A stretch of DNA of 15,559 nt from Eikenella sp963548155 (GTDB lineage Bacteria; Pseudomonadota; Gammaproteobacteria; Burkholderiales; Neisseriaceae), in NCBI GenBank assembly GCA_963548155.1, contig CAUUTP010000049.1, positions 1 through 15,559 on the forward strand, in the 5' to 3' direction. The translations under genes were made by a program, and so were the position numbers. Below, piece by piece: positions 1 through 7,060 of this stretch (positions are counted from its first letter, which is position 1; every line of letters begins with the position of its first letter). The notes beneath the pieces were generated by a model, which did no database searches, was not told the DNA's origin, and worked only from the letters and a program-made list of their open reading frames with translations.

Positions 1-1
1 G

Positions 2-1015
2 GAAATCCTGACCGACCCGTCCTACTGCAAACAAATCGTTACCCTCACCTACCCCCACATCGGTAACACCGGCACCAATGCCGAAGACGAAGAAAGCCGC
101 AGCGTTTATGCCGCAGGCTTGATTATCCGCGACCTGCCGCTGCTGCACAGCAACTTCCGCGCCTCCGAAAGCCTGCACGACTATCTGGTGCGCAACAAAA
201 CCGTCGCCATCGCCGACATCGACACCCGCCGCCTGACCACCATGTTGCGCGAAAAAGGCGCACAAGGAGGCGCAATTCTGACCGGCGCGGACGCCACGGT
301 TGAAAAAGCGCAAGAACTCATCGCCGCGTTCGGCAGCATGGTCGGCAAAGATTTGGCGAAAGAAGTTTCCTGCCAAGCAGCCTACGAATGGACCGAAGGT
401 GAATGGGCGCTGGGCAAAGGTTTCGTTACCCCTGCCGAACAGCCGTTCCACGTCGTCGCCTACGATTTCGGCGTAAAAACCAATATCTTGCGTATGCTTG
501 CCGCACGCGGCTGCCGCCTGACCGTCGTTCCCGCCCAAACCAGTGCGGAAGACGTGTTGGCACTCAACCCCGACGGCGTGTTCCTTTCCAACGGTCCTGG
601 CGACCCCGAGCCTTGCACCTATGCCATCGAAGCCGTGCAAAAACTGATAGCAAGCGGCAAACCCATCTTCGGCATCTGCTTGGGACACCAGCTCATCAGC
701 CTCGCCATCGGCGCAAAAACCCTGAAAATGCACTTCAGCCACCACGGCGCGAACCACCCCGTACAAGACTTGGACAGCGGCAAAGTCGTCATCACCAGCC
801 AAAACCACGGTTTCGCCGTCGATGCCGACACCCTACCCGCGAACGCAAGAATTACCCACAAGTCCCTGTTCGACAACACATTACAAGGTATCGAACTGAC
901 CGACCAACCCGTGTTCTGCTTCCAAGGCCACCCCGAAGCCAGCCCCGGCCCGCAAGATGTCGGCTATCTGTTTGACAAATTTATTGACAATATGAAAGCG
1001 GCGAATCGGGCTTAA
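2..1015 (+). CDS. carA: Carbamoyl-phosphate synthase small subunit (5' end outside window)
   Basis: The glutaminase subunit of carbamoyl-phosphate synthetase hydrolyses glutamine and channels ammonia to CarB, for pyrimidine and arginine synthesis in the cytoplasm. The frame is open from base 2 to TAA at 1013-1015, giving 337 visible residues. CarA is usually about 375-385, so roughly 40 N-terminal residues lie outside. The visible start (EILTDPSYCKQIVTLTYPHI) belongs to the N-terminal CarA domain. The class I amidotransferase domain follows, with FLSNGPGDPEPC, the nucleophile elbow GICLGHQ (Cys codon 677-679) and GHPEASPGP, carrying the catalytic His (929-931) and Glu (935-937). All triad residues are present, so the gene looks functional. 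A TTG at 119 can be read as a start but lies inside the conserved domain. No DUS lies inside the gene. It converges on modC across a DUS hairpin. Confidence 0.97.
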   Translation, partial: EILTDPSYCKQIVTLTYPHIGNTGTNAEDEESRSVYAAGLIIRDLPLLHSNFRASESLHDYLVRNKTVAIADIDTRRLTTMLREKGAQGGAILTGADATVEKAQELIAAFGSMVGKDLAKEVSCQAAYEWTEGEWALGKGFVTPAEQPFHVVAYDFGVKTNILRMLAARGCRLTVVPAQTSAEDVLALNPDGVFLSNGPGDPEPCTYAIEAVQKLIASGKPIFGICLGHQLISLAIGAKTLKMHFSHHGANHPVQDLDSGKVVITSQNHGFAVDADTLPANARITHKSLFDNTLQGIELTDQPVFCFQGHPEASPGPQDVGYLFDKFIDNMKAANRA

Positions 1016-1028
1016 TCGCTTCCTTCTG

Positions 1029-1116
1029 TTTCAGGTAGCCTTTGACACATAGCGAGGGCTACCTGAAATTTTAAAGGCTACTTGAAACCATTTTCCGGTT
1101 TTCAGGTAGCCTTTTT
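1029..1116. terminator. Double DUS-hairpin terminator between carA and modC
   Basis: There are two successive inverted repeats built from eikDUS-type 12-mers. The first pairs 1029-1040 with 1057-1068; its right arm starts with G instead of A. The second pairs 1075-1087 (one mismatch, ACTTGAA) with 1100-1112 and runs into five T residues at 1112-1116, a rho-independent signal for carA. On the minus strand a short T/A-rich stretch follows the stem, so it may also serve modC. Paired DUS acting as terminators are well known in Neisseriaceae. Confidence 0.75.
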
Positions 1117-1135
1117 ATAACCATTGCCACAGCGT

Positions 1136-1825
1136 TTAGCCGGGCACGCCGTGTGCCAGCCGGCCGGCCGACATATGCGCCACTTCCTGCGCGAGGATTT
1201 CGCTGTCTTCCGGATCGTGGGTGATGAGCAGCATGGGAATATCTAACTCTTGCTGCAAATCCAGCAGCCATTGCCGCATGCGGTGGCGCAGGCCGATGTC
1301 GAGGGCGGAGAAGGGTTCGTCCAGGAGCAGCCAGCGCGGGCTGGCGATGCAGGCGCGGGCGAGGGCGGTGCGCTGGCGTTGGCCGCCGGAGATTTGGTGC
1401 GGATAGTGTGCGGCCAGGGAAGCGAGCTGCATTTTTTCCAGCCAAAATCCGGCCAGCTGTACAGCCTGTTTTTGCGGCGGAGTGCGCCAGCCGTGACGCA
1501 GGCCGAAGGCGATGTTTTGCGCCACCGTAAGGTGCGGGAACAGAGCGTAATCCTGAAACAGCAGCCCGGCCTGCCGCTGTTGCGGCGGCAGCCACAGCCG
1601 CTTTTCGGTGTCGCCGTAGCATGTGCCGCCAATGCGCACATGCCCGGCCTGCGGGCGCAATAGCCCGGCCAGCAGCTGCAAAGTGAGGCTTTTGCCCGAG
1701 CCGGATTCGCCCACGATGGCCAGCCGTTTGGCTTGGCTTTGGCAGCGGCAATCCAGCTCAAAAGTCTGCCCGCCGCCGGTAAGCCGCGTGTGAAAGGCAA
1801 AATCGAAAACCGGTGTGCCGCTCAT
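1136..1825 (-). CDS. modC: Molybdate ABC transporter ATP-binding protein, short form
   Basis: This ABC ATPase powers molybdate import through ModB at the inner membrane. All nucleotide-binding motifs are visible in 229 residues: Walker A GESGSGKS (39-46), Q-loop Gln91 in FQDYALFPH, signature ISGGQ (145-149), Walker B LLLDEP (166-171), D-loop SALD and H-loop His203. The assignment as ModC rests on the modA-modB-modC order. Its ATG (1825-1823) overlaps the modB TGA as ATGA, implying translational coupling. E. coli ModC has about 350 residues with a C-terminal Mop/TOBE oxyanion-binding domain. Here the protein ends about 25 residues after the H-loop, and a terminator lies only 20 bases beyond, so that domain is absent rather than frameshifted away. 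A related ATPase for sulfate or tungstate would look similar, but the partner genes favour molybdate. Confidence 0.9.
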   Translation of the reverse strand: MSGTPVFDFAFHTRLTGGGQTFELDCRCQSQAKRLAIVGESGSGKSLTLQLLAGLLRPQAGHVRIGGTCYGDTEKRLWLPPQQRQAGLLFQDYALFPHLTVAQNIAFGLRHGWRTPPQKQAVQLAGFWLEKMQLASLAAHYPHQISGGQRQRTALARACIASPRWLLLDEPFSALDIGLRHRMRQWLLDLQQELDIPMLLITHDPEDSEILAQEVAHMSAGRLAHGVPG

Positions 1826-2493
1826 GCTTTATCCTTTGCTTTGGCCAGATGGTTCACGCTCCACAACACAGCCACACACACCGCCGAAATCAGGATCACC
1901 AGCTTGGTGGCCAGCGCGTCGTCGCCGGCCTGCACGGCTTCATATACGGCGATGGAGAGGGTTTGCGTTTGGTTGGGGATGCTGCCGGCAATCATCAGCG
2001 TGGCGCCGAATTCGCCCAGTGCGCGGGCAAAGGCCAGAAGCAGGCCGGCCAAAATGCCGCGCCAGGCCAAAGGCAGCGTAACCCGCAAAAACACCGCCCA
2101 TTCACCCAAACCGAGCACCCGTGCCGCCTGCTCCAGCTGCGGGTTGACTTCTTCAAACGCCGCCCGCGCCGGCTTGCACACCAGTGGGAAGGTAACCGCC
2201 GTTGCCGCCAGCACCGCACCCTGCCAAGTGAAAATCAGACTGATGCCGAAATACTCCTGCAACAGCTGCCCGAGCACGCCGTTGCGCCCGAATAGCACCA
2301 ACAGGTAGTAGCCCATCACGGTGGGCGGCATCACCATCGGCAGCGTGAGCACCACGTCTAGCAGGTTGCGCCCGGGAAAGCGGCAGCGTGCCAGCAGCCA
2401 GCCCACGGCCACGCCCAGCACGAGATTGAGCCCGCTCGCCCAAAAGGAGACTTTCAGCGAGAGCAGCAGCGCGGGCAATACGTCTTGAAACAC
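1822..2493 (-). CDS. modB: Molybdate ABC transporter permease
   Basis: This inner-membrane permease forms the molybdate channel. I chose the GTG at 2493-2491. AAAGGA lies six bases upstream (2505-2500), and the resulting 223 residues match the usual ModB length of about 225, beginning VFQDVLPALLLSLKVS. The frame stays open upstream to an ATG at 2691, but that extension reads through a DUS (giving FQVAS) and is not membrane-protein-like. About five hydrophobic segments are visible. The cytoplasmic EAA-type loop is seen as EQAARVLGLGEWAVFLRVTL, followed by ARALGEFGAT, typical of the family and the contact site for ModC. The stop overlaps the modC start (ATGA). A 256-base gap holding DUS hairpins separates it from modA. 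Confidence 0.92.
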   Translation of the reverse strand: MFQDVLPALLLSLKVSFWASGLNLVLGVAVGWLLARCRFPGRNLLDVVLTLPMVMPPTVMGYYLLVLFGRNGVLGQLLQEYFGISLIFTWQGAVLAATAVTFPLVCKPARAAFEEVNPQLEQAARVLGLGEWAVFLRVTLPLAWRGILAGLLLAFARALGEFGATLMIAGSIPNQTQTLSIAVYEAVQAGDDALATKLVILISAVCVAVLWSVNHLAKAKDKA

Positions 2494-2636
2494 ACGGATT
2501 CCTTTGAAATAGCGTAATAAGTAGCGGAGAAGGGAGCGGCGGCTTGAATCCGTGCAATACGGTTTGCGCACCGCCGCAAATCGGGTTTGGGCAGCAGGCT
2601 GATTCCAACTGACAGCGCAATTTTTGCAGCCATCAG

Positions 2637-2648
2637 AGGCTACCTGAA
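2637..2648 (+). repeat. Single eikDUS in the modA-modB gap
   Basis: Exact AGGCTACCTGAA followed by A, about 145 bases upstream of the modB start, unpaired except with the nearby inverted copy at 2719-2730. Confidence 0.9.
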
Positions 2649-2690
2649 ACTTGGTAGACGCAGATTTTATACCCGCCCGCTGCCATGCCA

Positions 2691-2731
2691 AAGGCTACCT
2701 GAAAGCACTATTGTACTTTTCAGGTAGCCTC
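2691..2731. terminator. DUS hairpin between modA and modB
   Basis: The exact eikDUS at 2692-2703 and its inverted copy at 2719-2730 form a 13-bp stem with a 15-base loop. In the modA reading direction the stem is followed by only three T residues, so termination is probably partial. It begins about 20 bases after the modA stop at 2750. It could reduce modBC transcription relative to modA, which would suit the higher need for binding protein. That role is inference. Confidence 0.6.
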
Positions 2732-2749
2732 TTCTCCTACCGTTCAAGC

Positions 2750-3508
2750 TTAGCGTCTGGCCGGATTGAAGCCGTATTTCTGCAAAATGCGGCTGCCTTC
2801 GCGCGAGCGGATGAAGTCTAAGTAGCGGGCGGCTTCGGAGGCATCTTTGCTGGAAGCGGTTACGGCAATGGCGTAGGACACCGGTTTTTCCAGCGGCACG
2901 GCGCGCACGATGCGCACGCGGTCGCGCACCAGCATGGCATCGGTACGGTACACAAAGCCCGCATCCACTTCGCCGCGCGATACATAATCCAGCGCCTGGC
3001 GCACGTTTTGGGTGGAAATCATTTTGCCTTCCACCGTCTGCCACAGGCCGGCTTTTTCCAGCGCGGCCTTGGTGTAGCGGCCGGCCGGCACGCTGGCGGG
3101 GTTGCCAACGGCCACACGCTGCACCTGCGGTTTGCTCAAATCTTGCAGAGTGTTCACGCGTACGGCGGCGTTTTGCGGCTGAATCAGCACCAAATCATTC
3201 GTGGCGAAAGTGCGGCGGCTGGCGGGAGCGATAACCTTGGCTTCGGCAGCCTTATCCATGGTTTCCTGGTCGGCAGTGGCCAACACATCCACCGGCGCAC
3301 CTTGCACCAGCTGTTGCAGCAGAACGCCGGAAGCGGCGGTGTTCAAATGGATCTGCGTGTCGGGATGGGCACGGCCATAGGCAGTGTTGATTTCCTGAAA
3401 TGCTTCTTTCAGGCTGGCGGCGGCGGAAACGGTAATTTCTTTGGCTGAGGCCGACAGGGCGGCACAAGCCAGGGCGAGCATAAGGGCGGTTTGGCTGAAA
3501 CGGCGCAT
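2750..3508 (-). CDS. modA: Molybdate-binding periplasmic protein
   Basis: This solute-binding protein captures molybdate (often also tungstate) in the periplasm and hands it to ModBC. It has 252 residues, normal for ModA. A Sec signal peptide is clear: positively charged MRRF, a hydrophobic core, and likely cleavage after ASA at residue 22. The mature chain begins KEITVSAAASLKEAF, the characteristic ModA start with oxyanion-contacting Ala-Ala-Ser. Further family marks are TAASGVLLQQLVQGAPVDV (58-76), NPASVPAGRYTKAAL (136-150) and GEVDAGFVYRTDA (179-191). The ATG at 3508-3506 has AGGAGA (3520-3515) six bases upstream. It is the first gene of modABC. Confidence 0.95.
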   Translation of the reverse strand: MRRFSQTALMLALACAALSASAKEITVSAAASLKEAFQEINTAYGRAHPDTQIHLNTAASGVLLQQLVQGAPVDVLATADQETMDKAAEAKVIAPASRRTFATNDLVLIQPQNAAVRVNTLQDLSKPQVQRVAVGNPASVPAGRYTKAALEKAGLWQTVEGKMISTQNVRQALDYVSRGEVDAGFVYRTDAMLVRDRVRIVRAVPLEKPVSYAIAVTASSKDASEAARYLDFIRSREGSRILQKYGFNPARR

Positions 3509-3572
3509 TTGTTTTCTCCTTTAGGCGGTGTAAATAGCAGCCCAAGCAATAGGGCTACCTGAAGCGCGCGGA

Positions 3573-3600
3573 ATTTTAGCAACGGCTTCTTAGCGGGCAA
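3573..3600 (-). promoter_or_regulatory. Candidate modA promoter
   Basis: On the minus strand, TTGCCC (3600-3595) and TAAAAT (3578-3573) are separated by 16 bases, a fair sigma-70 pair. The -10 box is about 65 bases upstream of the modA ATG. It lies just downstream of the inverted repeat at 3600-3631. Predicted by eye only. Confidence 0.45.
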
Positions 3601-3631
3601 TAGTTCTTTCGGCTTATGCTGAAAGAACTAT
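3600..3631. promoter_or_regulatory. Inverted repeat upstream of modA, possible operator
   Basis: ATAGTTCTTTC (3600-3610) and GAAAGAACTAT (3621-3631) are perfect 11-base inverted arms around ten bases; two further pairs (GC/GC) can form inside. No T-run follows on either strand, so a terminator is unlikely. It touches the putative -35 box of modA, where a repressor or activator could bind. It does not match the TATATA-rich E. coli ModE box that I remember, so the binding protein is unknown. Confidence 0.5.
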
Positions 3632-3683
3632 CGGCGGGCAAGTAAAGTAAATTGGGTAGGGGCAAGCGGGTGCGGAAGAGTGC

Positions 3684-3695
3684 AGGCTACCTGAA
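3684..3695 (+). repeat. Single eikDUS upstream of tsaC
   Basis: Exact AGGCTACCTGAA followed by A, in the modA/tsaC divergent spacer. Confidence 0.9.
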
Positions 3696-3874
3696 AGTCG
3701 ATGCAGTGAAAACGAGATTTCCGGGGGAGGGTGCGTTTCTGCGGAGCTAAAACGAGGTCTTCGCAGGAAAACGAACTGCTGCAAAATCCAAACAGGATGA
3801 CAACACGGTAAACAGCCCGATGGTTTCAGATTACAATACCGCTTTTCATCCCGCATAAACATCCCGCAAGAATC

Positions 3875-4441
3875 ATGTTCCCACGCATCCTTTCCGCCGC
3901 TGCTGCCCGAGGGCTGCGCGCACACCTGCGCCGCGGCAGCTTGGTGGCCTATCCCACGGAATCCAGCTACGGCTTGGGCTGTCTGCCCACGCACCGCCGT
4001 GCCTTGCGCTGGCTGATGCAGCTGAAAAAACGGCCGCAGCATAAAGGATTGATTGTTATCGGTAATGATTTGAAGCAGCTTGAACCGTTGCTGCAAAGGC
4101 TACCTGAAAACCAACGCCGGCTGGCGCAAAGCACTTGGCCAGCGGCGGTTACGTTTTTGTTTGCGGCAGCCGATAGCGTGCCGACGCTGTTGCGCGGGCG
4201 CGGGCGGGAGAAGTTGGCAGTGCGCGTGCCGGCGCATGCTGGGGCACGGCGCTTGTGCGCGCTGCTGGGCACGCCGCTGGTGTCCACTTCGTGCAACCGC
4301 AGCGGGCGGCGGGCTTTGCGGCATCAGCGCGAGGTGCGGCGCTGCTTCGGGCGGGATGTGTATGTGGTCAACGGCCGCTGCGGCGGGTCGAAGCGGCCGA
4401 GCCGGATTGTAGATGCGCAGAGCGGGGTGTATTTGCGCTAG
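3875..4441 (+). CDS. tsaC: L-threonylcarbamoyladenylate synthase (YrdC family)
   Basis: This enzyme makes threonylcarbamoyl-AMP from threonine, bicarbonate and ATP. The TsaBDE machinery uses it for t6A37 on ANN-decoding tRNAs in the cytoplasm. The 188 residues match the short TsaC form without the Sua5 C-terminal domain. Motifs visible: YPTESSYGLGC (26-36), the basic nucleotide-binding stretch KKRPQHKGL (51-59), and STSCNRSG (137-144), the family's STSAN-type motif with Cys for Ala. PSRIVD (175-180) replaces the commoner PSTIVD. Residues 75-79 (RLPEN) are encoded by an exact eikDUS at 4097-4108. The ATG has only a weak AAGA upstream. The gene is followed by its own hairpin and stands alone. 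Confidence 0.93.
   Translation: MFPRILSAAAARGLRAHLRRGSLVAYPTESSYGLGCLPTHRRALRWLMQLKKRPQHKGLIVIGNDLKQLEPLLQRLPENQRRLAQSTWPAAVTFLFAAADSVPTLLRGRGREKLAVRVPAHAGARRLCALLGTPLVSTSCNRSGRRALRHQREVRRCFGRDVYVVNGRCGGSKRPSRIVDAQSGVYLR
4097..4108 (+). repeat. eikDUS inside tsaC
   Basis: Exact AGGCTACCTGAA plus A, read as part of QRLPEN in the loop after residue 74. The uptake signal is accommodated in coding sequence. Confidence 0.95.
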
Positions 4442-4442
4442 G

Positions 4443-4474
4443 GGCTACCTGAAAGCTGTTTTCAGGTAGCCTTT
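4443..4474 (+). terminator. tsaC terminator from paired DUS
   Basis: GGCTACCTGAAA (4443-4454) pairs with TTTCAGGTAGCC (4460-4471) around a five-base loop and is followed by TTTA. It begins two bases after the tsaC stop codon. The right arm is an exact eikDUS (4461-4472); the left arm starts with G. Confidence 0.8.
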
Positions 4475-4517
4475 ATCCTTCTTTGCCAATTCTCCAGCGG
4501 TTTGCTATAAGGCAATC

Positions 4518-4623
4518 TATAGTTGATTAAAATAAGAATGCTACGGCGTTGGCTTGCCTTGCCGTATTACTCATACTGTCTGCGGCTTGCTGCCTTGTCG
4601 CATTCTTATTTTAATCAGCTAAA
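4518..4623. mobile_element. Correia-type miniature element (CREE-like)
   Basis: The ends are near-perfect inverted repeats: TATAGTTGATTAAAATAAGA (from 4518) matches the complement of the right end (to 4623, beginning TTTAGCTGATTAAAATAAGA), with two mismatches in about 24 bases. Correia elements of Neisseria begin TATAGTGGATTAA and occur in a class of about 105 bp, as here (106 bp). The interior also matches the Correia core as I remember it: TACGGCGTTG, CTTGCCTTGCCGTA, TACTGTCTGCGGCTT and GCCTTGTC appear in the same order. Such elements are non-autonomous and insert at TA; TA is present at the left end. It sits 28 bases before comEC. Family identity comes from memory of the consensus. Confidence 0.85.
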
Positions 4624-4651
4624 ATTAAAACGAATAAACAATGAGGTAGTT

Positions 4652-6928
4652 ATGCGCTTGGGCGGGTTGTGCTGTTGGGTGGCGGGTGTGCTGCTGGCTT
4701 TTTTGTTGCCGGCAGCACATTTTGTTGCCGTTGCCTCTGCCTTGGCGCTGCTGCTCGCTTTGCTTGGCTGCTTCCGGCGCGCCCGTGGGGCGTGGTGGCT
4801 GCTGTGCGGGCTGCTTTACGGCGTGTGGCGGGTGCAGCTGGCGCTATCGCAGCAGTGGCCGGCGGAGCCGGAGTTTCAACGGGTGCGGCTGGATTTTCAG
4901 GTAGCCTCGGTGGCGGAGGCATCGGCTCAGGCGGTGCAGTTTGAGGCTTGGGCGCAAACGGAAGCGGGGGAGCGGTTTCGGCTGCTGGTGTCAGACCGGT
5001 ATTTGCGCGAATGGCGGCCGGGCAGCCGCTGGCGGATGACGGTGCGGGTGCGGCCTACGGTGGGCGAGCGCAATGAAAACGGCTTTGACCGCGAGGCTTG
5101 GGCCTTGAGCCGGCATATCGACGGCATGGCTTCGGCGGTTCGCGAACGGTCGGAACTGCCGCCGGACACGGGCTGGCCATCGCGTTGGCAAAACTGGCGA
5201 TACGAGCGGCAGCAGGCTTGGCAACAGGCGGCGGAAACCTACCCGAACGGGGCGGTGCTGATGCGGGCTTTGGGCGGCGGCGGATACGGCGGGCTGGCGG
5301 ATGAGCATTGGCAGGCGTTTCGTGTGTTGGGCATCAATCATCTGATCAGCGTGTCGGGGCTGCACATCGGTATGGTGGCGCTGGCGGCGGCATATTTGGC
5401 GCGGCTTTTGCTGCTGCGCCTGCCGTTGGCCGAGCCGCGCCGCTGGTATTTGGCGGCGGGCTTGGCCGCGACTTTGTTTTATTCGGCCTTGGCCGGCTTC
5501 GGCGTGCCGATTCAGCGCAGTTTGCTGATGCTGGCGGTGTTTGCCTGGCAATGGTATCGGCGCGGCAGCCCTGCGCCGTGGCGGGCTTGGTGGCAGGCGT
5601 TGGCGGCAGTGCTGCTGTTCGACCCGCTCTCGGCTTTGGGCGTAGGCTTTTGGTTTTCCTTCGGCGCGGTGGCGGCGCTGATTTGGGTGGCGCAAGGGCG
5701 GCTGGAGGCTGTGCCGGAGGATGATGCGCCGGAAGGCGGCTGGCTGAACGCGGCCAAACATTCCGGCCAATGGCGCACTGCGCTGCGCGCCCAATATGCG
5801 GCCACGCTGTTGGGGTTTTGGCAGGCCGGGCAGGTGTTCGGCACCGTGCCGCTGGCCGCGCCTTTGGCCAATGCGCTGCTGATTCCGTGGTTTTCCTGGG
5901 TGTTGGTGCCGCTGGCTTTGCTGGCGGTGCTGCTGCCGTTTGAAGGCTACCTGAACATGGCGGCCGCTATTGGCGAGCACACCATGGGCGCGGTGGTGTG
6001 GGCGGGCAGTTGGGTGCCCACCGGCGCGCTGGCGCATTTGCCGCCACTATTTTGGCTGGCCGTGTTGGCTGCGCTGGCGGTGTGGCTGTTGCCGCGCGGC
6101 CTGGGCTTGCGGCCTTGGGCGGCGCTGGTGCTGGCGGCATCCTGCCTGTATCGCACGCCCGCACCGGAGCACGGCACAGCGGCGGTGCGGATTATCGACG
6201 TGGGGCAGGGGTTTGCCTTGCAGGTGCGCACGCAAAATCATTGGCTGCTGTTCGACACCGGCACGGCGGGGGCGGCGCAGACGCAACTGGTACCCAATCT
6301 GCTGGCGCAGGGGCTGCCGCCGCCCGATGTGCTGGTGCTCTCGCACCACGATGCCGACCACGATGGCGGCTTCCCCGCCGTTCAGGCAGTCTTTGCGCCG
6401 CGCAAACTGTATGCCGGCCAGCCGGAAGCCTATGCCGGCGCAGCCGAATGGTGTGCCGGCGGCACCGCGTGGGAGTGGGACGGCGTGCATTTTGAATTCC
6501 TCACCCCGCCGCGAAACCCCGAAGCCGACGACAACGAACAAAGCTGCGTGCTGCGCGTGTTGGCGGGCGGCCAGGCGGTGCTGGCGGGCGGCGATTTGGG
6601 TATCGCGGGCGAGCGCTGGCTGGTGGGCACATACGGTGATTCGCTGCACAGCCAATTATTGGTGCTGGGGCATCACGGCAGCCGCTCCTCATCCGATTCG
6701 GCTTATCTGAACGCCGTGGCGCCCGAAGCGGCGGTGGCGGCCAACGGCTTCGCCAACCCCTACGGCCACCCCGCCGCCATCGTGCGCCACCGCCTCTCCG
6801 CCCACCGCATCCGGCTCTACACCACCGCCCGCAGCGGGCAGCTGGATTTCTTGCTGGGGCAGGGCGGGGCAATGCGGCCGCAGCGCTTGGGCAGAAGGTT
6901 TTGGCAGCGCAAGCCGTTTGAGGAATGA
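4652..6928 (+). CDS. comEC: ComEC/Rec2 DNA uptake channel protein
   Basis: This inner-membrane channel carries single-stranded DNA into the cytoplasm during natural transformation (called ComA in Neisseria). The ATG at 4652 has GAGG five bases upstream and gives 758 residues, normal for the family. The frame opens further upstream, but that part translates the Correia-like element. After N-terminal membrane segments and an OB-like soluble part comes the competence domain with NHLISVSGLHIGM (about 227-239) and many membrane helices. The C-terminal metallo-beta-lactamase-like domain has IIDVGQG (about 513), LSHHDADHDGG (about 563-573) and LGHHGSRSSS (about 671), so the HxxDxDH metal motif is intact. 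Two exact eikDUS lie inside (4896-4907, minus; 5944-5955, plus). A DUS hairpin follows the stop. Confidence 0.95.
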   Translation: MRLGGLCCWVAGVLLAFLLPAAHFVAVASALALLLALLGCFRRARGAWWLLCGLLYGVWRVQLALSQQWPAEPEFQRVRLDFQVASVAEASAQAVQFEAWAQTEAGERFRLLVSDRYLREWRPGSRWRMTVRVRPTVGERNENGFDREAWALSRHIDGMASAVRERSELPPDTGWPSRWQNWRYERQQAWQQAAETYPNGAVLMRALGGGGYGGLADEHWQAFRVLGINHLISVSGLHIGMVALAAAYLARLLLLRLPLAEPRRWYLAAGLAATLFYSALAGFGVPIQRSLLMLAVFAWQWYRRGSPAPWRAWWQALAAVLLFDPLSALGVGFWFSFGAVAALIWVAQGRLEAVPEDDAPEGGWLNAAKHSGQWRTALRAQYAATLLGFWQAGQVFGTVPLAAPLANALLIPWFSWVLVPLALLAVLLPFEGYLNMAAAIGEHTMGAVVWAGSWVPTGALAHLPPLFWLAVLAALAVWLLPRGLGLRPWAALVLAASCLYRTPAPEHGTAAVRIIDVGQGFALQVRTQNHWLLFDTGTAGAAQTQLVPNLLAQGLPPPDVLVLSHHDADHDGGFPAVQAVFAPRKLYAGQPEAYAGAAEWCAGGTAWEWDGVHFEFLTPPRNPEADDNEQSCVLRVLAGGQAVLAGGDLGIAGERWLVGTYGDSLHSQLLVLGHHGSRSSSDSAYLNAVAPEAAVAANGFANPYGHPAAIVRHRLSAHRIRLYTTARSGQLDFLLGQGGAMRPQRLGRRFWQRKPFEE
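4896..4907 (-). repeat. eikDUS inside comEC (1)
   Basis: The exact inverted 12-mer TTCAGGTAGCCT is read as part of DFQVAS in the N-terminal soluble region. Confidence 0.95.
5944..5955 (+). repeat. eikDUS inside comEC (2)
   Basis: Exact AGGCTACCTGAA, read as EGYLNM between two membrane helices. It lies in the opposite orientation to the copy at 4896. Confidence 0.95.
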
Positions 6929-6931
6929 AGG

Positions 6932-6971
6932 TTTCAGGTAGCCTGTTTGTGAATCCGGAGGCTACCTGAAA
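6932..6971. terminator. DUS hairpin after comEC
   Basis: TTTCAGGTAGCCT (6932-6944) and AGGCTACCTGAAA (6959-6971) make a 13-bp stem with a 14-base loop, three bases after the comEC stop. No T-run follows, so the terminator may be weak or its main role may be DNA uptake. Confidence 0.6.
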
Positions 6972-7019
6972 ATCTTGCCGCTACTTCATCACTCACCCGC
7001 GTTCAGCAGCCGTTTGCGG

Positions 7020-7060
7020 TACAATGTGCGCCCTTCCTATTTCCAATCAGGCTACCTGAA
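7020..7060 (+). promoter_or_regulatory. dnaE upstream region: possible -10 box and eikDUS
   Basis: TACAAT at 7020-7025 resembles a -10 box; no clear -35 is visible 17 bases upstream. An exact eikDUS lies at 7049-7060, between this box and the dnaE start, so it would fall in the 5' untranslated leader if the promoter is real. Confidence 0.35.

Larger units (their letters stand above)
3509..3874. other. Divergent intergenic region modA/tsaC
   Basis: These 366 bases contain no convincing gene. They hold the modA ribosome binding site and candidate promoter, a near-exact eikDUS at 3552-3563 (first base G), a long inverted repeat at 3600-3631 and an exact eikDUS at 3684-3695. On the tsaC side, TACAAT at 3832-3837 could be a -10 box about 38 bases before the tsaC ATG; I see no good -35 for it. 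Positions 3696-3830 show nothing I can name. Confidence 0.6.

Noticed and set aside
2494..2691. N-terminal extension of modB from the ATG at 2691
   Set aside because: It reads through a DUS and non-membrane sequence. The GTG at 2493 has a good ribosome site and gives the family length.
3509..3578. Moco riboswitch in the modA leader
   Set aside because: The leader from the predicted promoter is only about 60 bases, and no multi-stem fold was seen; too short for that class.
3614..4096. 160-codon minus-strand frame across the tsaC start
   Set aside because: Overlaps the conserved front half of tsaC, has no family resemblance and contains DUS translation.
4523..4651. 43-codon N-terminal extension of comEC
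   Set aside because: It is the translation of the Correia-like element and has no homologous character; the ATG at 4652 has GAGG upstream.
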